A stretch of DNA of 64,000 bases. It comes from Dipteronia dyeriana (Eukaryota > Streptophyta > Magnoliopsida > Sapindales > Sapindaceae). The notes under the pieces are model-generated. The model was not told the DNA's origin. It did not search any database and was given only the letters and a program-made list of their open reading frames with translations. Positions 1 through 10,549 of this stretch are shown piece by piece (the stretch's first letter is position 1; each line of letters begins with the position of its first letter). The stretch spans positions 36,581,098-36,645,097 of the forward strand of contig CM065297.1 in NCBI GenBank assembly GCA_032871835.1, in the 5' to 3' direction. Position numbers and translations under genes: made by a program.

Positions 1-3000
1 CACAATTCAAGAGGAATTTAGTTTCAGTCTCTTGTCTAAATAAATTTGTATATTCGATTACTTTTAATAAAAGGTTTTTTTATTAGTAAGATTAACAAAA
101 TTATTTGTAAAGGTACATTGGAAAACGGTTTATTCTATTTGCACAGAAATGTCTCTCACTTGTTAGACAGAATCAACGGAACCTACCTATAGCATTTACG
201 CTTAGGTCATATTAACCTTAATAGGATTAAAAGATTGGTAAGTGATGGACCTCTAAGTGACTTAAAGGTTGATGATCTACCAACTTGTGAATCTTGTTTG
301 GAAGGTAAAATTACCAAAAGGTCATTTATGACCAAAGGCGCAAGAGCCATCGAATGTTTAGGATTGATACACGCTGATGTGTGTGGACCTATGAGCATTC
401 AAGCTAGAGGTGGGTATGAGTGCTTCATCACTTTCACGGATGTTCATTCAAGATTTGGCAATGTGTATCTCATGAGACATAAGTCAGATGCTTTTGATAG
501 GTTCAAAGCATTTAAAAGTTGAAGTAGAAAATCAGTTTGAGAAACGCATAAAAATCTTGAGGTTCGATCGTGGTGGAGAATATCTATCAGGTGAGTTTCA
601 CCAATATCTTTTTTATAATGAAATTATTTCTCAGTTTTCTGCACCAGGCACATCTCAACAAAATAGGGTGGCAAAAAGGAGAAATAGAACTCTTTTGTAT
701 ATAATTAGGTCTATGTTGAATTATCCAACGCTCCCTAATTATTTTTGGGGATATGCTTTAAAAACAGTAATGTATATTCTAAACGATGTACCATCTAAGT
801 CGGTGATATGAACCTCACCAAGAGCAGTGAGACCCGGAACCAATATATGGTAACGAAGGATCGTTTTCTAACCAAGTTTACAAACAAAAATGTTATCGGA
901 CCGCGACCCGTTACCTATAAAGAGGTAAGAACCAACGGTATCAAGAAAATTGTAGACGCCACACTCGAGAATAGAAAAGATGGTGAGTGATAAGTCAAGG
1001 TTGGAACGCCACAAGGTAGAACCTTGATAAGTTCACAAGTTCTATGAAGAACAAAAGAGAAAATTCTCTCAAATTTATTTCAATTCAAAATCTATTCTCA
1101 AATTACATCAATTGGTCCCTTTTATACTAAAAATATCTAAGACCTAAAAGGGAATAAATATTAGGCAATTAATGCCTTACAATTATGAAAATAAATGCAA
1201 ATAAATTTTGGAAATAAATAAATACTAAACTAGCAACTATTGACTTGCCTCCTAATTGGAAAGCTAAATTCTGAAACAAATTTGCCTCTTAATTTGGTAA
1301 ATAAATCAACTATTATTCTTTGGAAATTAAAATGAAATAAATTAGCCAAAGTTGACTAGCTTGTGCCACACGCCCAAGTCTTCCTTATTCGGCTCAATCA
1401 ATTGCCTTGATGACCTTAATTACGCCTTGGTCTTCATGTGTGCTTATCTTGGACTTCAACAATTCAAAATCAGCCAAAGTGTCTTGAATTAGCCCATTTA
1501 GTGCTTCTTTGATTCTCTTAGCTCTTGCCCTTGTTATTGACCCAACCGGAACATGCAATGGATCATTTGATGACTTCTTGATTCTCATCAGTCGGTACCT
1601 AAAACACCGCATGAGTTGTGGACAAGGCGAAAGCCTAGTTTACAACAGTTAAGGATATTTGGATGTCATGTGCACATGTTAAATGGAAAGAGAGAAAATA
1701 TGGAGTCCCATTCAGAAACATGCATATTTGTAAGGTATCCAAAGAAACAAAAGAATATTATTTTTATAGTCCTTCAGATCTTAAAGTATTTGTTTCGACA
1801 AATGCTAAATTACTAGAAAATGACTATATGAATAACTTTGTGCCTAAAAGTAGAATTGTCCTGAATAAACTTTTAGGAGATACAATTCCACAAGAGGTTT
1901 CACAACCAAGCCCAATTGAAAGTTCCGTACCAACACAAGATCAACAATCTACCATACCTCGTCATAGTGGGAGGGTTGTTAGACAACCCGAGAGATACAT
2001 CGATCTAGGAGAATCTGTAGAGAATCTTCCGAATGACAAAGATCCTTATACGTACAAGGAAACAATAGAAGATGATGAATGTCACCATTTACAAAAGGCA
2101 ATGCAATCCGAAATTGAATCTATGATCAAAAACAAAGTCTGGTCTATTGTGGACTTGCCTAAAGGGATAAAACCCATCGAGTGCAAGTGGGTATACAAAG
2201 GAAAATGAGGAATGGATGGAAAGGTGGAAACCTTTGAAGCTAGATTGGTAGCTAAAGGTTATACACAGAAGGAAGGTATCTATTATGAAGAAACCTTCTC
2301 TCATGTGGCCATACTTAAATCCATTAAGATGCTCTTATCCATTGCGGCATCTCTAGACCTAGAGATTTGGCAAATGGAAGTCAAGACAGCTTTCCTTAAT
2401 GGAAGTCTTGATGAAAGCATCTACATGATGCAACCAGAAGGATTCATTGAAAAGGGCTAAGAGGAAAGGGTTTGCAAGTTGCAAAGATCCATATATGGAT
2501 TGAAGTAAGCATCCAGATCTTGGAACATAAGGTTCAATCAAGCCGTGAAAAGTTTTTGATTTATTCAAAACCTTGATGAACCTTGTGTATACAAAAGGAT
2601 TAAAGGCGACAAGTTGGTTTTTCTAGTTCTTTACGTTGTTGATATACTACTCAACAGAAACGATGTAGGTTTATTGATATCAATAATAGAATGTTTAGCA
2701 AAACAATTTGATATGAAGGACTTAGGAGAAGCAAGTTATATTCTTGGTATCCAAGTCATAAGGGATAGAAAGAATAGAATGATTGCATTATCCCAAGCTT
2801 CATACAAATATAAAATCTTGTCTAGGTTCTCCATGCAAGATTCCAAGAAAGGTATGTTACCTTTCAGACATGGAATCAAACTTTCTAAGGAACAAGTTCT
2901 TAAGAATGAGCATGAAGAGCAATTCATGAACAGGATTCCATAAGCTTCGACAGTAAGAAGTCTAATGTATGCAATGCTTTGTACTATACCAGATATTTGT

Positions 3001-3585
3001 TTTGCTGTGGGCAGAGTTAGCAGGTTCCAATCGAAGCCTGGTCCTGATCACAGGATGGCAGTCAAGCATATTTTCAAGAATCTTAGGAGAACGAGAGATT
3101 ATATGCTTGTATACTCTGGAGGGGATTTAATTCCCTTACGGTATACAGATTCTGATTTTTAGTCAGATTCTGACTCCAGGAGATCAACATTAGGATATAT
3201 GTTTACTATTAAAGGAGGGGTAGTTTTATGGAGGAGTATCAAGCAATTTTGTATTACTGATTTCACCATGGAATCCGAGTATGATGCCGCATGCGAGGCA
3301 GCTAAAGAGGCTGCATGGCTTCACAAATTCTTGATTGACTTGGAAGTGGTTCCAGATACGAATAAGCAGATCACTATCTATTGTGACAATAGTGGAGTAG
3401 TGGCTAATTCGAGAGAACCAAGAAGTCATAAGAGAGGGAAACACATTGAAAGAAAGTATCACCTTTTAAGGGAAATTGTGCATAGGGGTGACGTGACGAT
3501 AACTAAGATCGCGTCAGCAGAAAATCTAGCGGATCCCTTTACACAGGCTATTCCACAAAAGAGTTTTGATGGGCAATGGGGATGA
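1..3585 (+). pseudogene. Copia pol remnant of copy A: GAG-pre-integrase, integrase, RT, RNase H
   Basis: The domains appear in copia order. GAG-pre-integrase lies at about 1-330 (CESCLEGK motif at 286-309). The integrase core starts near 340 (DVCGPM) and includes the RFDRGGEY segment near 565. RT starts near 2090 (NKVWSIVDLPKGIKP) and RNase H is at 2965-3585. Decay is visible: the frame shifts at about 520, and nonsense codons lie at 2206, 2458, 2506 and 2941. The integrase catalytic Glu position reads VAKRRN instead of VAERRN near 670. The RT catalytic motif reads YVVD instead of YVDD near 2632. The last readable block is the RNase H region ending LADPFTQAIPQKSF. The protein cannot be functional. 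Confidence 0.9.
805..1589 (-). mobile_element. 785-bp insertion of Ty3/gypsy 3'-end-like sequence in copia A integrase
   Basis: The copia sequence breaks after 804 and resumes at 1590. The 7-bp word AGTCGGT stands on both sides (798-804 and 1590-1596), while copy E has it once at the same place, so this is a genuine insertion with a target duplication. On the minus strand it carries an ORF (1612-1394, partly outside the insert) containing GSITRARAKRIKEALNGLI, a motif familiar from the C-terminal tail of plant Ty3/gypsy polyproteins. AT-rich sequence with a TATA-like box and AATAAA-like words follows. The ends are not TG...CA and show no convincing inverted repeat, so the class is unresolved. 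Confidence 0.75.
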
Positions 3586-3609
3586 GAGATATGACACATT
3601 TGCTATAGA

Positions 3610-3622
3610 GCAAGTGGGAGAC
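3610..3622 (+). other. Polypurine tract of copia copy A
   Basis: The purine-rich stretch GCAAGTGGGAGAC lies immediately before the TG of the 3' LTR. The same tract precedes the LTR of copy E (AGTGGGAGAT). It primes plus-strand DNA synthesis in LTR retrotransposons. Confidence 0.8.
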
Positions 3623-5837
3623 TGTTATGATTATGCTTGATAGAAAGAGTATAATATTGTATTTAACAATCTTTTCATATTAATAAAGTGATTTCTAGTT
3701 TGACAAATCTAATAGCATTTAATGTTTAATTATTATAATTGTCAAAAGTAAATAATCATAAGGTCAAAAGACTATGAGAAAGAAAAATTATTCATACATC
3801 TAGATATGTATAAGGTAGACACAATTCTTTAGTTAGTCTTGAATAATATTCACAACTTAAGATAAAAGGTTGGGCGCCTTTATCTTGTCAAAGTTATAGA
3901 TTCTTTTGCTAGCATTTGAGTGGGATCAAATGTGTTATGATGAGTCTAAAATCATCAAAGTGTGGTGTCTTTGGGCAAAAGAATCTAGTGCACTAGGTGC
4001 ATTGAATAGGATCACAATGAAATACTTTATCTAGAACAGTCAATAGATCAAAGTTTTTCATTTAAAGACAATTGGAGTGTCTATCTCAATCCTGAGATAA
4101 ATGATGGATTTATGGTTGCAAGTGTTATCATTTGAGCTATCAATGGGTACGATTATATAGCATAGTCAATCCTAGATAGTTTGGTGGTATTCATTTGTTA
4201 ATCGATAGAGGACTTCGTTTAAAGATATGGACATCTTGGCTCTATTTATATAATGGGAGTAGAATACCATCATATGGATGTTTTGAGGTATTGGATATTA
4301 AATCTTAACATTAACTTTTCAATAGTGTTTATTGTAACATGGCTTCTTCAGAAGTCAAAATATACAAGTTCAAAATTTGGTCATATGAGTAAATATGGTA
4401 ACTTGGAGAGCTATAGGCGGTCCATGAGCTCTTGGCGATTACTGGTATTCTTCACGATGATACAGTTTTTTCCATTAAGGTTGTCTAGGGTATGAATGAG
4501 TAATATCAACTTATTCTATCTTTATTTAAAAGTTCAATTTTAGTTCCTTAGTTGAATGAACTAAAATTAAATAGATCAGACCTAAGTAAATCATTTTTTA
4601 TTGTGATTGGGTTGTGTATATTGGAGCTTAAATTTAGATAGCCCGCCAAGATCCCCAATCAACACGAACTTGCACGTATCACTTGATATATTCTACCGGA
4701 CCAATATAAGGGTCCGTCTAGAATTGTTTTAAGGCATGTGAACTTGTTTTTGTTTTTGTAAGAATAGGTCTAGTTCACATGTGGACTTTTTATTAAGGTC
4801 CAATGGATTTAATAAAACAGGAAAAATAATATATGGCCCATATACATACGTTGGGCGGCAAGGCTATTAAAAATAGCTTAAATTATATTGTTTTTATTTT
4901 ATTATTTAATTAAATGGAAATTAATTAATTTGGTGATTAATTAATTATTTAATTAAAAGTCAAAATCGTTTTCCATTAGGAGATGGTCTCTTAATATTAT
5001 ACTATTGTTGGTAGTATAATTAATATTAAAGACTATATTTGATAAGTAGATAAATAAAAGGAATTATTTATCTAATCAATTTAGGAAGTCTTTAATGTGG
5101 TTACAAATACACTATTGAGTTGGATTAGAAGTGTTGGTGTAGGATAGAATTTCTTTTGGAAAAGAATTATTAACCACCAAGTAAATTCACCTAAGGAAAG
5201 GATTCTTGCCAACCAAGTAAATCATTCTTGGGAGAGGATTTGGTCTCCCTTATATATACATGTAAATTTCGACCAAGCATATATTTTTTGGTGTGAGAAG
5301 TTGTTTTTTATTTGTTTTTATTGTTATATAAAAAAAAACCTTTGCCCAACTCATTTTGTGAAGAATTCGGCCAAGCATAGAGAAAAGAGGGAACGTTTTT
5401 ATTTTCGATAGTACACTAGTATCCTTAGCATCAAAAGGGTTTTGTGTACAACATCGAATCAAGGTTCATGCGAGTTTCAATCAAATTGATTGATAATTCA
5501 AAAGTGACCGGATGTTCTTGGTTTTTCTCTTGGAGGATTATTGTGACTAACAAAGAAGAAGATTTTGTTTGTTTCCATCCTCAGGTATACAATTTAAAGA
5601 AAGAGAGCCCACACTCTTAGGTGATTCATGTTCGTGATTGGATTGGAAGATCTTGCTGATTCAATTCGATGCTAGTTCAATCATCACGGAAAAAAAAAGG
5701 TACGATACTTTTTATATACATCAATTACTCTAAGGTTAAGGTGCTTGTTATTAAAAGGGAAACTTTTTATTTATACGCAAACCCTAATTTTCACTTTTAT
5801 CAGACTTCCGTTGCGTTTTGAACCTTTTTTCCCTACA
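3623..5837 (+). repeat. 3' LTR of copia copy A (2215 bp)
   Basis: The LTR starts TGTTATGATTATGC after the polypurine tract and ends CCCTACA. The length agrees closely with the LTRs of C (2234), D (2288) and E (2208). It contains no real gene: the short ORF near 4253 is only conserved LTR sequence. A TATA-like box lies at 5251-5258 in the last quarter. The 3' end is followed directly by minus-strand copia RT sequence of copy B. Confidence 0.9.
5251..5258 (+). promoter_or_regulatory. TATA-like box in LTR of copy A
   Basis: TATATATA stands about 580 bp before the LTR end. The equivalent position in the LTR of copy E (30943-30950) also holds a TATATATA. Its position inside the LTR suggests the retrotransposon's own promoter. 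Activity cannot be judged from sequence. Confidence 0.45.
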
Positions 5838-8374
5838 ACCTTTTCCCCTGGCCTTTTTCAATGAATCCTTCTGGTTGCATCAAATAGATGCTTTCGTCAA
5901 GACTTTTATTAAGGAAGGCTATCTTAACGTCCATTTGCCAAATCTCTAGGTCTAGAGATGCCGCAATGGATAAGTGTATCCTAATGGATTTAAGTAAGGC
6001 CACAGAAGATAAGGTTTATTCATAATCGATACCTTTCTTCCCTTTAGCTACCAATCTAGCTTTAATGGTTTCCACCTTTCCATCCATTTCTATTATCTTC
6101 TTGTATACCCACTTGCACCCAAAGGGTTTTATCCCTTTAGGAAAGTCTACAAGGGACGACTTTGTTTTTGAACATAGATTCAATTTCGGATTGCATTGCC
6201 TTTTGCCAATGATGACAATCAACAATTTCTATTACTTCCTTGTACGTATAGAGATCATCGGCGTCTGGGAGATTCTCCACAGATTCTCCTAGACCGATGT
6301 ATCTTTCGGGCTATTTACTAACCCTCCCACTACGATGAGGTATGGCAAATTGTTGATCTTGTATTGGTACGGAACTTACTTTGGGCTTGGTTGTGAAACC
6401 TCTTATGGAATTGTATCTCCTGAAAGCTCAATCAGAACAATTCTACTTTAAGTCATAAAATTGTTCATATAGTCATCTTCAAGAAATTTAGCATTTGTCG
6501 AAACAAATACTTTAAGATCTGAAGGACTATAGAAATAATATCCTTTTGTTCCTTTTGGATACCCTACAAATATGCAAGTTTCTGAATGGGACTCCATCTT
6601 TTCTATCTTTCCTTTTAACACGTGGGCAAGACATCCAAATATCCTAAAGTTTTGTAAACTAGGCTTTCACCCGATCCGTAACTCATGCGGTATTTTAGGA
6701 ACCGACTTAGATGGTATATCATTTAGAATGTACATAGCAGTTTGTAAAGCATACCCCCAAAAAAAAATTAGGTTGCGTTGAATAACTCAACATAGACCTT
6801 ACCATGTCCAAAAGAGTTCTATTTCTCGTTTCTGCCACCCTATTTTGTTGAGGTGTGTCTGGTGCAGAAAACTGAGAAATTATCCCATTAGCAATCACCA
6901 AATAGATATTCTTCACCACGATCATACCTCAAGATTTTTATCCGTTTCTTAAGTTGATTTTCCACTTCAGCTTTAAATGCTTTGAACATGTCCAAAGAAT
7001 CTGACTTATGTCTCATGAGATACACATAGCCAAATCTTGAGAGATCATCTGTGAAAGTGATGAAGTACTCATATCCACCTCTAGCTTGAATGCTCATAGG
7101 TCCACACATCAGTGTGTGTCAATCCTAAACATTCGATGGCTCTTGTGCCTTTAGTCATAAACGACCTTTTTTTTCATTTTACCTTCTAAACAAGATTCAC
7201 AAGTTGGTAGATCATTAACCTTTGAGTCACTTCGAGGTCCATTACTTACCAATCTTTTAATCCTATTAAGGTTAAAATGACCTAGGCACAAATGCCATAT
7301 GTAGGTTTCATCTGTTGATAATTTTACTCTTTTATGATTAGGTTCCATTGATTCTGTGTCCCACAAGTGGGAGATATTTCTATACAAATAGAATAAATCA
7401 TTTCCCAATGTACCTTTGCAAATAATTTTGTTATTCTTACTAATAATAAAGGCTTTATTAAAAGTAACCGAATAAACAAATTTATTTAAACATGAAACAA
7501 AAATTACATTCCTCTTGAATTTAGGTACATAATAAACGTTTATTAAATCTAAATGCCTATAAGAATCTAAACTAATTCTAATATCTACCACTGAACTAGC
7601 AGACACCAACGCTCTATTACATAAATGCAAGTTGAATTCATTCTTATTCAGTCTTTTCCTTTCCTGGTAACCCCATCTGGTTAGGCCCAAGGTTTTTTTT
7701 TCTTATGTTGTTTCTTGACCTTCTTACGGGTCTTTAATAGTAGCAACTTACCAAGCATATGAATCTCTTGACCCTTGCCTTTCATAAGGATTATCTTGGT
7801 GCTTTGAGCATCAGGTCTTGCAAGGTGTATTCCTTATTGTTCAAGGTGTAGACCAACTTAAACTGATTAAAGGAATCTGACAGTTAGTTGACGATCATGT
7901 CAATTTTTATCCCATCCTCTATCTCAGCACCATTCAGTTCAGCAATGTTGAGATGTGCTATGACTTTCATCATGTGATCTTTCACAGCCTGTCCAGGTTT
8001 CATCCTAAGAATCAAGAAAGCAGTCACTGCCTCTCTTTTAGTTGTCCTAGACCTCATAGCAAACATCTCTTCTAGAGAAATCGTTATATTGGCAACAGTA
8101 TCCATTCTTTTATATTGTTGTTGCAACACGTCGGAGATTGTGGCCATAATGTAACGTACATTTAGCCACCTCATCTGAAGACTTCCACTATTGATACTCA
8201 TGTCTATGCTCTTGAGTAGAATCATTAGTTTGGTGGCTAAGAATTAGACATAACAAATTTATGTTTTTAGGCTTGCAATAACAACCCAATTTTCCTTTTC
8301 CCTGTGACATAATTATCATCAGTTAAAGTATTATCTTTTAGGATGTTGATTAGGGATGAGGTCATGATTTCCAT
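5838..8374 (-). pseudogene. Copia gag-pol remnant of copy B
   Basis: Gag starts with the ATG at 8374 (MEIMTSSLINILKDNTLT) and shows the UBN2-type gag core RSRTTKREAVTAF near 8030. After a basic linker (TRKKVKKQ) the sequence passes straight to RLNKNEFNLHL near 7650 in the GAG-pre-integrase region, so the CCHC knuckle and the protease D-S-G are absent. Integrase follows (7109-6720), with DRGEEY and the catalytic Glu kept in VAETRN. RT is readable from about 6225 (VDFPKGIKPFGCKWVY) and ends at 5838. Multiple frameshifts and stops make it non-functional. Confidence 0.87.
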
Positions 8375-9594
8375 TTTATAACAAAAATTATATAAGTAAA
8401 TAATCATGATAAAGCACTTTCAAATATTTATCTTGAATTAAAAATTATAATTCAATCGTAAAATTCAACGGTGATCCAACACGTATAAATGTCATGCCTT
8501 ATTTGGGAGTTCGCGTCATTCACTAGTTGGACTAGGTCCCACCAAATTGTTAACATAACAACCAGCGTTTTTAATTTTAGCCTTGGAATTTCATTAACAG
8601 GAACTCTTGGGAGAATATTAATAAAATTACATTGAGTGTGTTACCAAGTTATCGACCTTCAATATATTCCCTCACGAATATCCCTCCTGTGGGAGTAGAT
8701 ATCGTTTGGGTTAAGTGTCTAAACTATCCTTATAAGGAAGTATCTTGCTAAATTCCATTCATGAATACCTCTTGGGAGGTTATTACATGAAACATAAAGC
8801 TCAACTAAACTTGGAGGCCGTAGGTGTTCCAAAACACCTTCTCCCACTCAATTATTTAAGGGGTGTGATCGAATTTCATAGAATGTTTTACCAAGTTATC
8901 TAAATGCCAATTTAGATACCTAAACCATTCAATACATGTTCATACCAAAAGAGATATATGAGTGACACTCCTATTCTATATGACATGTTTTCAAACAATG
9001 ACAAACATTGTAATATTTACAAAACTATAAATAGCTACAATTTTGGTCTGTCCTAGACAAGCAAGTAAATTACTTAATTTGGAATACAAAAAACTCATTT
9101 TCTGGCGAACAAGTCTTCACGCGACCTTCATCGTTTGGACTCCCTCGGCTGCCTCTCATGAGCATGTGCACCCTTGGCACCCTTCCATGGCCGTGCACAT
9201 GCCACAACCCCTTAAAGGGCTGTCATGCGCAGCCGTGGCTTCCATAAGGTTGCAGTGTGCAGCCCATGCCACAACAATCATGGCCGCGTGCTCTTTGGAC
9301 ACACGTTTGTTGCTATGGCTCTCACGGTCCCAAATTTATTCCGGTTGCCTCCAATCCTTCAAGCCATCGAGTCCTCGATATTTGAATGTATTTCAGAAGG
9401 ATTTAAAAAAAAACTGCAGTTTTTTTAAATTTCAATAGTGCAGTATTTTTATTACAATAGCAAAATAAATAAAAATTTAGCAACTACCAAGAAGGAAATT
9501 ATGGCGATGATGGGCCACCCTTCTTGTTACAATCCCAAAACAAAATACATTGAAATTCTAGGACCAAAATTGAGCAATAACAATCCACGTATAA

Positions 9595-9657
<63 letters not shown>

Positions 9658-9763
9658 ATACATTCCAATGTAAATATATATGAGTACCATCTCTTTCTAA
9701 AACATGCATATATACAATAAAAAAAAATATTCACGTACACATACATCAATTAATCAAGGGTAT
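8375..9763 (-). other. Copia B leader (untranslated region between PBS and gag)
   Basis: About 1.4 kb of non-coding leader, shared with copies D and E. It includes a GC-rich segment (about 9110-9310) and a TA microsatellite. Short ORFs here (for example 9043-9438) lie in the leader and have no recognisable domain. Very long leaders are usual in the Angela/BARE group. Confidence 0.7.
9598..9655. repeat. (TA)n microsatellite in copia B leader
   Basis: Roughly 29 TA units follow AAAACA. The same leader site holds shorter TA runs in copies C and D and none in E, so the microsatellite grew from a seed carried by the transposon. Confidence 0.95.
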
Positions 9764-9783
9764 AACCTGGCTCTAATACCAAT
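9764..9783 (-). other. Primer binding site of copia B (initiator-Met tRNA type)
   Basis: The minus strand reads ATTGGTATTAGAGCCAGGTT next to the LTR end. It matches the plant iMet PBS (TGGTATCAGAGCC) with one change, and it fixes the LTR/leader boundary. Confidence 0.88.
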
Positions 9784-10529
9784 TGTAGGGAAAATAAAAC
9801 ACATGCAACGGAAGCGTGAGAAAATTTAATAAAAAAATTAGGGTTTGCGTATAAATAAAAAATTTCCCTTTGACTATCAAGAACCTTAACCCTAGATTAA
9901 TTGATGTATATAAAAAGTGTCGTACCTTTTTCTCATGACAATTGAACAAGCGCAGAATTAATTCCATAAGATCTTCCAATCCAATCACGAACGTGAATCA
10001 CCTATGAATGTGTGCTCCCTTTCTTTAAATCGTATACCTGAGTATGGAAAGAAACAAAATCTTTATCCTTGTTAGTTACAGTAATCCTCCAAGAAGAAAA
10101 CAGAGAACGTTAGGTCACTTGTGAATTATCAATCAATTTGATTGAAACTCGCGTAAACCTTGATTTGATGTTGTACACAAAAGTCTTTTGATGTAAAGGC
10201 TACTAGTGTACTATCGAAAAATAAATGTTCTTTTTTCCTATTTATTCTTTCCCTAATCACACATTATTTCTTAGAGTTGATCGAATTTTTTCTAGAGTAA
10301 AATCAGATTTTTCTACCTCAAATTTCCCATGATGGCCGAATTCATCACTTAGAAAAAATAGGGCTGACCAAAATCTGTATTAATTGCTTATGAGCTGGCT
10401 GAAATTAACCTACATATATATATAGGATCATAAATCCTCTACTAAGAAGGATTTACTTGGTTGGTAAGAATCCTTTCCTTAGGTAGATTTATTTGGTTAA
10501 GAATCTTTTTCTAAAAGGAATTCTATCCT
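9784..10529 (-). repeat. Truncated LTR shared by copia B and C (U5 side only)
   Basis: The sequence begins TGTAGGG, the complement of the conserved LTR end CCCTACA. It follows the LTRs of A and E until ATTCTATCCT at 10529. The remaining ~1.45 kb of LTR on the U3 side is missing. It can be read as the 5' LTR of B, the 3' LTR of C, or both. Confidence 0.87.
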
Positions 10530-10549
10530 CTTATATATATATAAAGAGA
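10530..10549. other. Deletion junction with TA-rich filler between copia B LTR and copia C RNase H
   Basis: About 20 bp (CTTATATATATATAAAGAGA) match neither the LTR nor the RNase H sequence of sister copies. The end of RNase H, the polypurine tract and the U3 part of the LTR are missing here. Filler bases at such a junction are typical of end-joining repair; that mechanism is inference. Confidence 0.6.

Larger units (their letters stand above)
1..5837 (+). mobile_element. Ty1/copia retrotransposon copy A (5' end outside window)
   Basis: Plus-strand copia element entering from the left edge in the GAG-pre-integrase region. It runs through integrase, reverse transcriptase and RNase H to a polypurine tract and a complete 3' LTR ending CCCTACA. 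The long LTR, and the iMet-type PBS seen in sister copies B-D, fit the Angela/BARE lineage; that lineage call is inference. A 785-bp foreign insert splits the integrase. The right end abuts the interior of copy B, which is in the opposite orientation, so A either inserted into B or was joined to it by rearrangement. The 5' LTR is not in the window, so the target duplication cannot be tested. Confidence 0.92.
5838..10529 (-). mobile_element. Ty1/copia copy B (3' part missing, 5' LTR truncated)
   Basis: Minus-strand copia element. Reading leftward from 10529 it has the U5-side 746 bp of its 5' LTR, a PBS, a leader of about 1.4 kb, gag, GAG-pre-integrase, integrase and the start of RT. RT stops abruptly at 5838 against the LTR of copy A. 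The upstream part of the LTR is missing at 10530, where copy C begins. B and C are in tandem and may have shared this LTR. Confidence 0.9.

Noticed and set aside
1394..1612. 72-codon ORF as an independent gene
   Set aside because: It crosses the insertion boundary at 1589/1590, and its core is a gypsy polyprotein tail.
4253..4495. ORF MGVEYHHMDVLRYW... and equivalents in the LTRs of C and E
   Set aside because: LTR sequence; frames differ between the copies and end at different places.
9043..9438. 131-codon ORF in the leader of copia B
   Set aside because: It lies in the leader shared with D and E, is not conserved as a frame in the sister copies and has no domain.
9438..9749. ORFs encoding (YI)n on both strands
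   Set aside because: Translation of the TA microsatellite; no biological meaning.
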